Positions 1 to 6,707 of a stretch of 12,645 nucleotides of DNA are shown in pieces; positions within the stretch are counted from its first letter, which is position 1; each line of letters opens with the position of its first letter. Position numbers and translations under genes: made by a program. The notes under the pieces were generated by a model that worked only from the letters and a program-made list of their open reading frames with translations, had not been told where the DNA came from and did no database searches. This DNA comes from an uncultured Christensenella sp. (GTDB taxonomy: Bacteria; Bacillota; Clostridia; Christensenellales; Borkfalkiaceae). The DNA is taken from the NCBI GenBank assembly GCA_910586365.1, contig CAJUGP010000046.1, positions 1-12,645 on the forward strand, read 5' to 3'.

Positions 1-42
1 ACGAATTCGTGACTGGAGTTCAGACGTGTGCTCTTCCGATCT
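1..42. other. Illumina index adapter left on the contig end (not biological)
   Basis: Bases 9-42 match the Illumina TruSeq index-side adapter from GTGACTGGAGTTC through to its characteristic end GCTCTTCCGATCT. The eight bases before it, ACGAATTC, are the reverse complement of GAATTCGT, which I recall as TruSeq HT index D706. That is exactly where the i7 index sits in the adapter. The genome therefore begins at base 43. Anything called across 1-42 is artefact, including the last seven residues (EIGRAHV) of the open frame that crosses it. Confidence 0.97.
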
Positions 43-631
43 CCCACGGATCGTGAGGCGTACCGACGGAAAGGAAGAGCGCAAAAGGCTTTTTTTCGCC
101 CGATAGCTTTTTCAGCGTATCGATTGCCATATCGGTTTGCGCGTCCGGTTCATACTTCCCCCATGAAATTTTTTCGGGAGAATCGAGATGATAATAGGAT
201 TGTTCCCCATAATTTTCATGGTGGAAATTATAGCTTGCGAATAACCCGTTAAAGCCCAGTCTGTCCCGTCCCTTGGGAATATACGAGTTTTTCGGGTCGT
301 AATGGTTGCCGAATTCATTCGCATACAAATGCCATTTCCCGATATACGCCGTTTCATATCCGTTTTCGTTGAGACAATCGGCAAACGTTTTATGATCGGG
401 ATCGATTCTGATTTCATTGATCACCATACCCGTACTGGTCGTATACTTCCCTGTAAACAACGACGCGCGGAAGGGTGCACACACCGGATGCCCCGAGACG
501 GCATTGCAAAGATCGGTAGCATTTTCGGACATAGCGTCCATGACCGGCGTCTTGGCTCTTTTATCGCCGCCGTAACCCGTACTGCATAAACGAAGCTGAT
601 CGGCAAACATAAATACTAAATTCGGTTTCAT
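43..631 (-). CDS. Sulfatase, formylglycine-dependent type; C-terminal part missing (cut by adapter)
   Basis: This is the N-terminal 196 residues of a sulfatase, an alkaline-phosphatase-superfamily enzyme that hydrolyses sulfate esters. It opens with the metal-site motif NLVFMFADQ (D11, Q12). The active-site signature VCAPFRASLFTG follows, with C51 as the residue converted to formylglycine and R55 beside it. GKWHL lies at 98-102 (K99, H101) and TPHDPW at 191-196 (H193). Relatives are about 450-500 residues, so over half is missing; the open frame continues only into adapter. The ATG at 631 follows an AGGAGA ribosome binding site at 639-644. There is no signal peptide, so a cytoplasmic enzyme acting on imported sulfated oligosaccharides is likely. 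A Cys-type sulfatase in an anaerobe implies a radical-SAM maturase (anSME) elsewhere. F54 replaces the usual small residue of C-x-P-S/A-R, and Q12 stands where many relatives have D. It is the last visible gene of the operon, 79 nt after the GH43 gene. The exact sulfatase subfamily cannot be assigned. Confidence 0.93.
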
Positions 632-670
632 AAACTATCTCCTCTTTCAATTAAGAAAATTTCGCAAGTC

Positions 671-701
671 GTCCGCATTCCGACAAAATCGGAATGCGGA
701 C
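671..701 (-). terminator. Strong intercistronic hairpin (partial terminator or mRNA-stabilising stem)
   Basis: GTCCGCATTCCGA at 671-683 and TCGGAATGCGGAC at 689-701 form a perfect 13-bp stem with a 5-nt loop. It starts 9 nt after the GH43 stop codon and ends about 25 nt before the sulfatase ribosome binding site. On the minus strand the U-rich stretch (AAATTTTCTT) begins about 9 nt after the stem rather than directly. A classical full terminator is therefore doubtful. Attenuation, RNA processing or 3'-end protection of the upstream message would fit as well. Confidence 0.6.
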
Positions 702-710
702 TGCAAGCCT

Positions 711-3700
711 TTATGCCTTCGCGGAAGCGTATACACCGTCCGCATAGATATAATATTGATTTGCAAGTTGACCGGGAAGTCTGTTGTTTTCCAGCCATCT
801 GCCGTCCGAATGAACGGAAGAGAACGCATCCCTATTCGTTCCGTCGTTTGCACAGAACGCCCAACCCATGCGAACGTATCCGGCTTCGGTATTTACCACG
901 CCGGTTAGCGACTGCAAATCGGCTTCCGCCATATAGTACTCAAATACCGTGGTATACAGCTGCGTCGTATCGTTATAGACCGTCTTGATTTTATATTGCG
1001 ATAGCTTATTGTTCCCGAAAGCCGTGACCTTACCGGTCGCCGCATCGTAGTCACCCGATATATAACTCTGTTGTGCATTGTTGAAGATCTGCACCGCAGT
1101 GCTCTTTGTAGACGCCAAATTTCCCGAATCATGGGTGTGCCAATCGCTGTGAACGACGACCGCCGCAACGTACACGCCGTCGCCTACCACATATTTTCCG
1201 TAAACTATAAACTGCTTGCCCGCATAGTCGCCCGTGCCTTGTAAATCAAATGCAGTGGTTTTGTCGTCATCCGTCCAATCTGCAAGATTGCCGTCTATCG
1301 TCTTGACCTTTCCCGTCGTATCGGAAGGGTCTTCCGTATAGTTTTCATCCAACCAATCATTTACCGCCGTCTCTCCTACGGTGTAAGAATAATCGCTCCA
1401 CGTACCGCTGTAATTCATCGTGAATAAGCCGGGCGTCGCTTCGCCTTCGAATGCCGCATACGTTTCCTTAACGATTTCTCCGCCGTTGATTTGCACGTAA
1501 AAATCCTGCCCTGCTTTTACGATTGTAAGCGTTACCGTATTTTTATTCTGGCCTTCTTCGTAAGTGAAACCGTAACCGCTTGATTCCTTCCAGTTCCAGC
1601 CGGTTATGAACGAACCGACGGAAGCATGCGGAAGCGGGTCTCCTATACCCGGCACGAGAGCAACGGCTGCCGCCTGAACGCCGAAACCGCTGGGAACGGC
1701 GTTCGTCGTCGCCATAAGCACGCCGATTCTGGGCGCATTGTCGTTATTCTTACGCTCGCCAAGCGCAATCGTAATATTGAGAATATAGTTTGCATTCTTC
1801 ACCTCCGAGAAGAACACCCTTTGAGGAGGCGCAGAAACATTTGTTACCGAGGCGTTTGCATCGTTCGTATCGTTCGAAAGATCGAAACCTCCCGTTGCGG
1901 TTGCACCGAACTGAGAATCGCCGAGTTTGCCTACCACCGTATGTTCGATTTCTTTCGTTTTGCCCGATATCGTTACCGTAATCGTTTGCCGTCCGTTTTT
2001 CCATTTGTCGTATCCCGTAATCATTTCCTCGGTAAGCGCGATCTTTCTCGTCGTATCGTCATCATAAGTTACGGTTGCAAACTTATCGTTAAGATCGAGC
2101 TCCCCGCCAATTCTTGTAGGCATAAGCTCGTCGACCGCAGTGATTGCGGAAATGCTCTTTAGAACCGTGATCGTATAAGAATATTCCGCACCGTTATAAA
2201 GAACTTTGACAATCCGCTCTCCTGCTGCAGAAACGTCGCCGATAATCTGCACATCGGCGCTGTCGAGAGCGATTGTCGAAGAAATCGTGCCGTCGTCGCC
2301 GATCACGGCAATACTGCCACCGGATAAATCAAGCGTTTCGCCTATCGTATAGATCGTCTTGTCGGGAGCGATGAATTTCGCGGAATGTTTTGCAATGTAC
2401 GCAGCAATCTCGTCCGGATCGGTACTCGTTTTAATATCAGAAAAAGCAGCGTGCAAATTCATTGTGATAAAGCCGGGGCACGCGGCCTTGTCAGCGCCGA
2501 CAGAGGTAATGTTCGAAAGCTTTCCGAACTTCACCCCGTTGATGAAGAAATAGAAATCCGTTCCGTCGCGCACGACGCTCATTGTAATCGTTTGGTTTCC
2601 GTCCTTATCCGGCTGTAAGCAATCGTTCACAGCATACGTAATCCCCTTGTAATCGTTATTTCCGGGCCACAACCAGGTATTTGCGCCCTGCGGGTATTCC
2701 GTCGTAAGAATTGTCCTCTTCGCAAACGCAGGGCCGGGGTCAAGCATCAACGCAAGCTTGTTATCGCTGTTAGAGGCGCATATCAATCCGATTTTAGGTG
2801 CGGGGTCGTTGTTGACGGTGCGATCGAGCGTAAAGGTCGCTTCGAGATAATATTGCGTGCCCGTCAGATTATTAAAATACAAATCCTGTCTTGCGCCCCC
2901 CTCCTGAATAATAACGCCGTTTTCATAATCCTTAAAATTGTATCCGTCGTAAGCATCGATTCCCTCGCCCGCAGGATAATACCTCTTGTTGAATTCGGGA
3001 TTCGTATAAGAATATTCCTTGAAAACAAATTTGCCGGATGCGTCGAGCGTTCCCGCCGTGTTCTTCTGATCGCCTGCCGGTTTACCGAGCACCACGATAT
3101 CTCCGATCATCAGATTTTGCACAACGCCGTCGGCATTTTCCTTTCCGCCCTTTACCGTAATGATAATTTCATCTGTAACGAGTTCGTCAAATTCGGCAAT
3201 GGAAGCACCGCCCGGACGCATTTGTCCTTCCGTTGCGTCGTTGGTGTCTACCCAAGCATGCTTTTGCATATCGAAACTGAGATCGGAAAGCGTAGCGTAT
3301 CCGTCGAAAACAACCGATCCGTTCTGTTCCACTTTCGTTTTAATTTTAATGCTTTCTACTGCATCGAAACTGTTGAGATAATTGAAAGCGTTATACACCA
3401 TTACGGTACGCACTGCTTGCGGTGCATCCCATTTGAGCGTAACCGTCGTTTCCTGTCCGTCCGCTTCAAATTCTTTTATAAAATCCAAATCGTGGCTCTT
3501 AAAAAGATAATCGTTCAAATACGCGGCGCTACTTCCATTTTTTACGTTCGTCGCCGTAACCGTTGCGATTTTCGCAACGTTGCTATAACCGGACAACACT
3601 TCGGGCAAGGGCTGCAACGAATAGGAAGGGCCGTTTGCATAAAGGACGTCCTGCTCGCCGTTATCGACAAAGAACACGCGGTCGACGCAGAGCCCTCTAC

Positions 3701-4850
3701 CCTTTACCGCACCGAGCGGCGCGCTCTCGTTGAGGGACAGCGTTTCACGATTCTTATAGGCATGATAAAAATACAAAAGATCGCCGTTTACGTTAACCAT
3801 ACTGCCGTGTCCCGTTCCGGCAACATAGTCGTAGTTATATTCTTCGTTTGAAGTTCCCTTATAACAAATTACTCTGCCGCCCTTATCCGCATCGACCTTG
3901 ACAAACTCCCCGAGAGGCTCATCGGAAATCGCTTGACTTACCGCATATTCGGCAAAACGGTATCCGTTGGGATTGTACGTGAGGTAGTATTTCCCGTCAT
4001 GCTTCACCATGAAAGGTCCCTCGTTCACGGCATTCCCCGTAATTTCCGCTGGCATAGGCTGACCGCCCGGCGTGTAATATCTGGGCTTTGCCAAGTATGT
4101 CAAGGTGGAATAATCGGGACTGAACCAGTCCTTCATTTCCACTCCCCAAACACTGTTCTCACCGCCGCCGACGGCTACAAAATACAGATAGAGCTTCCCG
4201 TCGTCGTCAAGAAAGGGAGCCGCGTCGATGGCACGGCGGTCAGCCGTCTTCCAATCCTCGTGATCGGAGAACTGCGTCAAATCGAGGAAAACGTCGTTCA
4301 TGCCGACGGTACGATTGTCCTGCGTGGTGCCGGTCCACTGCACGAAAGGCCCCGCAGGGCTATCGGCAACCGCAAGCCCGATATTCTCTTTTCCGGTTGC
4401 GTTAAAGGCAAGATTATCCGCCGCCGTATAATACATATAGTATTTTCCGTTGTTATAGATCACTTCCGGCGCCCAATACAGCCGCGTTCCCCAAGTGCCG
4501 GGTTGCGGTTCAAACGCCAGACCCATAGACTGCCAATTCACGAGGTCTTTGCTTCTCCATGCAAGGAATCCGTAAGAGCCGATGCTGTCGCTCGTAGCAT
4601 AAGCGTAGAAATAACCGCTTTCCTCTCCTTCGTCGATATACAACACCGAAATATCCGCCGCGTCGAACAGCATATCATTCTGATAGTAAAGGCTATGGTT
4701 ATAATCCTGTCCGCTTTTCAGCTGATCGTAATATGCCAATGAAACCTCGGAATCGACAGCCGGATCCGAAGAACCTCCGCATGCGGCAATTGAAAGCGAC
4801 GTAGCCACCGCCAAACAAATGCCCAATCCTTTTATAATTTTTTTCATCAT
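711..4850 (-). CDS. Large surface lipoprotein with GH43-type five-bladed propeller and multiple C-terminal binding modules
   Basis: A 1379-residue predicted glycoside hydrolase. Residues 1-23 are a lipoprotein signal ending at lipobox IAAC (C24), so it is probably lipid-anchored on the outer face. Residues about 55-410 look like a GH43 beta-propeller. D66 (AADISVLY) fits the general base, D209 (AIDAAPFLDDDG) the pKa modulator and E277 (NEGPFMV) the general acid; YWAPEV at 125-130 and TGHGS at 346-350 also fit. Residues about 415-590 resemble an F5/8-type beta-sandwich. Two similar modules, about 655-809 and 1010-1157, flank two Ig-like domains at 826-975. A CBM9-like domain beginning TIDGNLADW runs 1184-1375. 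GH43 members act mostly on arabinose- or xylose-containing glycans, but this substrate is unknown. AAGGAGG precedes tandem ATGs at 4850 and 4847; the second has the better spacing, so the protein may start one residue later. It lies 35 nt after the permease gene. The GH43 call is firm at fold level; the C-terminal module names are tentative. Confidence 0.9.
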   Translation of the reverse strand: MMKKIIKGLGICLAVATSLSIAACGGSSDPAVDSEVSLAYYDQLKSGQDYNHSLYYQNDMLFDAADISVLYIDEGEESGYFYAYATSDSIGSYGFLAWRSKDLVNWQSMGLAFEPQPGTWGTRLYWAPEVIYNNGKYYMYYTAADNLAFNATGKENIGLAVADSPAGPFVQWTGTTQDNRTVGMNDVFLDLTQFSDHEDWKTADRRAIDAAPFLDDDGKLYLYFVAVGGGENSVWGVEMKDWFSPDYSTLTYLAKPRYYTPGGQPMPAEITGNAVNEGPFMVKHDGKYYLTYNPNGYRFAEYAVSQAISDEPLGEFVKVDADKGGRVICYKGTSNEEYNYDYVAGTGHGSMVNVNGDLLYFYHAYKNRETLSLNESAPLGAVKGRGLCVDRVFFVDNGEQDVLYANGPSYSLQPLPEVLSGYSNVAKIATVTATNVKNGSSAAYLNDYLFKSHDLDFIKEFEADGQETTVTLKWDAPQAVRTVMVYNAFNYLNSFDAVESIKIKTKVEQNGSVVFDGYATLSDLSFDMQKHAWVDTNDATEGQMRPGGASIAEFDELVTDEIIITVKGGKENADGVVQNLMIGDIVVLGKPAGDQKNTAGTLDASGKFVFKEYSYTNPEFNKRYYPAGEGIDAYDGYNFKDYENGVIIQEGGARQDLYFNNLTGTQYYLEATFTLDRTVNNDPAPKIGLICASNSDNKLALMLDPGPAFAKRTILTTEYPQGANTWLWPGNNDYKGITYAVNDCLQPDKDGNQTITMSVVRDGTDFYFFINGVKFGKLSNITSVGADKAACPGFITMNLHAAFSDIKTSTDPDEIAAYIAKHSAKFIAPDKTIYTIGETLDLSGGSIAVIGDDGTISSTIALDSADVQIIGDVSAAGERIVKVLYNGAEYSYTITVLKSISAITAVDELMPTRIGGELDLNDKFATVTYDDDTTRKIALTEEMITGYDKWKNGRQTITVTISGKTKEIEHTVVGKLGDSQFGATATGGFDLSNDTNDANASVTNVSAPPQRVFFSEVKNANYILNITIALGERKNNDNAPRIGVLMATTNAVPSGFGVQAAAVALVPGIGDPLPHASVGSFITGWNWKESSGYGFTYEEGQNKNTVTLTIVKAGQDFYVQINGGEIVKETYAAFEGEATPGLFTMNYSGTWSDYSYTVGETAVNDWLDENYTEDPSDTTGKVKTIDGNLADWTDDDKTTAFDLQGTGDYAGKQFIVYGKYVVGDGVYVAAVVVHSDWHTHDSGNLASTKSTAVQIFNNAQQSYISGDYDAATGKVTAFGNNKLSQYKIKTVYNDTTQLYTTVFEYYMAEADLQSLTGVVNTEAGYVRMGWAFCANDGTNRDAFSSVHSDGRWLENNRLPGQLANQYYIYADGVYASAKA

Positions 4851-4853
4851 CTT

Positions 4854-4860
4854 CCTCCTT
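4854..4860 (-). promoter_or_regulatory. Full-consensus ribosome binding site of the GH43 gene
   Basis: AAGGAGG lies 3 nt before the ATG at 4850 and 6 nt before the ATG at 4847. The complete anti-Shine-Dalgarno match suggests this large enzyme is translated strongly even though it is fifth in the operon. The spacing favours the second ATG. Confidence 0.75.
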
Positions 4861-4885
4861 TCATAATTAAGTGATTTTTCTTTTT

Positions 4886-5791
4886 TTACCCTTTTAAGCC
4901 GCTCATTGCAATTCCCTCTATAAAGAACTTCTGCGCAGCGATATAGAGAAGAATCGTGGGCACAAGCGCAACAAATGCTCCGGACATGATAGCCTGATAA
5001 TCGTTTGCATAAGTTGACGTATAATAACGCAGTGCAAGTTGCAGAGTATACCGCTCGGGGCTCTGCAAATACATGAGCGGAGCAAGATATTCATTATAAC
5101 CGTTTACGAAACCAAGCACAATTTGAGCAATAACGGCAGGCATGGACAAAGGCAGCATAATGTTGAGAAACAACCTGAACTCCCCCATACCGTCAATTTT
5201 TCCCGCCTCCAACAATTCGTCCGGAATGCCCGTAAAAAACTGTCTTAAAAAGAATACGCAGGCAGGCCCGCCAAAGCATGCCGGCAGGATCAGCGGGACA
5301 AACGTATCGGTAAGATAAAGATTATCCCACATAATAAAGCTTGGTATCATCAAAACCGTGCCCGGCACAAACATTGTGGAAAGCAAGATCCCGTATAGCA
5401 CCTTTTTTGCCTTAAAACGCATTTTGGCATACGCGAACGCCGCAAGCGCAGACATAAAGACCCATACCGCGACACGCGGAATAATGATGAGCATCGTATT
5501 GCCGAATCCGCGCAAGATCGTGCTGCCCTTTCCGCCGCCGCCCGCCATATCGTCTACCAAAACGCGCCGAAACCCTTCCAAACTGAAACCTTGTTGCGGC
5601 CACCACGTAAATTGCGGATTCATCGATTCTTTCGTCGTCTTTAATGCCGTGATCAACATGATGTAAAAAGGGATTAAAATGGCCAAGGCATAAAACAGCA
5701 AAAGAATAAAACATATTACGGGAAACACATTTCTTTTCTTATGCGGTTTAACATTGCCCGATTTGAAATTCATCTTTGCTTCTTCAATCAT
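4886..5791 (-). CDS. Carbohydrate ABC transporter permease, MalG/UgpE type
   Basis: A 301-residue inner-membrane subunit of a CUT1 sugar importer. Predicted membrane segments lie at about 23-50, 98-121, 132-153, 163-184, 216-236 and 269-287. The EAA loop that contacts the ATPase is at 195-218 (E195, A196, G197, D200, G201, L213, P214, P218). The C-terminus FFIEGIAMSGLKG is typical of UgpE-like permeases. I place the start at 5791 rather than the upstream in-frame ATG at 5842. From 5791 its ATG overlaps the TGA of the preceding permease gene in ATGATTGA, an 8-nt overlap suggesting translational coupling. The longer version would add a Cys-rich stretch (NCKNCGC) lying wholly inside the upstream gene. 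A later ATG at 5773 is also possible. Its partner is the permease encoded at 5784-6698. No ATPase gene is present, as is common where a shared MsmX/MsmK-like ATPase serves several importers. Confidence 0.93.
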   Translation of the reverse strand: MIEEAKMNFKSGNVKPHKKRNVFPVICFILLLFYALAILIPFYIMLITALKTTKESMNPQFTWWPQQGFSLEGFRRVLVDDMAGGGGKGSTILRGFGNTMLIIIPRVAVWVFMSALAAFAYAKMRFKAKKVLYGILLSTMFVPGTVLMIPSFIMWDNLYLTDTFVPLILPACFGGPACVFFLRQFFTGIPDELLEAGKIDGMGEFRLFLNIMLPLSMPAVIAQIVLGFVNGYNEYLAPLMYLQSPERYTLQLALRYYTSTYANDYQAIMSGAFVALVPTILLYIAAQKFFIEGIAMSGLKG

Positions 5792-6698
5792 AATGCACCC
5801 ACAGTTTTTGCAATTTGAAATTAGCAACCACAATGCCTGCAATAAAGAGCGTCAAAACCATCGTTGCCGCGCACGCAACCCCCATCCCTTCGATAAACAT
5901 ATTGGAATTGATTGCCCGATAGATAAAGAATACAGCAGTCAGTCCCGCTTTATTCGGCCCGCCGTCCGCAGCCATGACCTGAAAGGCGGGAAACGCCTGC
6001 AAGCCGTTTATGAGACCGATAGAAACCAGGAAGAAGATCGTCGGGCTGATACAGGGTAGCACCACGGAAAAGAACGCTCTGACAGGACCCGCCCCGTCTA
6101 AAATAGCGGCTTCCTGAACGCTTTTGGGTAAATTGGTAAGCGCGGCGCTCAACAGAATGATTCCGTAGCCCATACCCGACCATACGTTCATGATCAGCAT
6201 GCTGGGCATAAACACCGTACTTTCCGTAAGCCATCCTACCCTGCCCAAGCCAAGGGATACGAAGAGACTGTTGAGAATGCCGTAATTATAATCGAAAATC
6301 CATTTCCACATCGCCGTGATCGCAACGACGGAACAGGCGTAAGGAAGGAAGTAGATAATCCGTAAGGTTTTTGTCATCCATTTGTTCTTGTTGAGCAATG
6401 CCGCAACGATAATGGATCCGCAAAGAGACAGCGGTAAACTTAAAAGCGCATATAACGTATTTTTTATGGAAAGCCAAAAGTCACTGTTTTGATTGGTGAA
6501 TAGATATTTGAAATTATCGAAACCGACGTATTTGGCGGTAGTGATATCATAACCGGAGACCTTACAAAAACTCATATAGATCGCCATGGCAATCGGCACG
6601 ATATTAAAGAGCAAAAATCCAAATACCGGTATTATCGCAAACGTGGTTCCGAGAATTTCTTCTTTCCACTTGATTTTTTTCACGATTTTTGCCGACAT
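5784..6698 (-). CDS. Carbohydrate ABC transporter permease, MalF/UgpA type
   Basis: A 304-residue membrane subunit of the same CUT1 importer. Predicted membrane segments lie at about 17-41, 80-102, 113-135, 164-187, 217-238 and 271-293. The EAA loop at 196-219 is close to consensus, with EAAILDGAG (E196, A197, A198, D201, G202), L214, P215 and P219. The motif ADGGPNKAGLT at 244-254 is typical of UgpA-like permeases. The ATG at 6698 follows AGGAGA at 6704-6709; this ribosome binding site overlaps the TAG stop of the solute-binding protein gene, only 9 nt upstream, so the two are translated in tight succession. The pair with the 4886-5791 permease forms the membrane channel. Family assignment is secure; the transported sugar cannot be told from the sequence. 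Confidence 0.95.
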   Translation of the reverse strand: MSAKIVKKIKWKEEILGTTFAIIPVFGFLLFNIVPIAMAIYMSFCKVSGYDITTAKYVGFDNFKYLFTNQNSDFWLSIKNTLYALLSLPLSLCGSIIVAALLNKNKWMTKTLRIIYFLPYACSVVAITAMWKWIFDYNYGILNSLFVSLGLGRVGWLTESTVFMPSMLIMNVWSGMGYGIILLSAALTNLPKSVQEAAILDGAGPVRAFFSVVLPCISPTIFFLVSIGLINGLQAFPAFQVMAADGGPNKAGLTAVFFIYRAINSNMFIEGMGVACAATMVLTLFIAGIVVANFKLQKLWVHYD

Positions 6699-6707
6699 AA
6701 CATTCTC

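Noticed and set aside
2853..3851. A 332-codon open frame on the plus strand
   Set aside because: It lies wholly opposite the GH43 gene, is rich in Arg, Ile and Cys with no domain pattern, and lacks a ribosome binding site. It is a shadow of the codon usage of the real gene.
3933..4742. A 269-codon open frame on the plus strand
   Set aside because: It is antisense to the catalytic GH43 domain, whose motifs are clear on the minus strand. No recognisable protein features are seen.
5792..5842. Upstream extension of the second permease to an ATG at 5842, with a CxxCxC stretch
   Set aside because: The extension lies entirely within the preceding permease gene, and the Cys pattern comes from reading that gene out of frame. 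The start at 5791 overlaps the upstream stop in the usual coupled arrangement.
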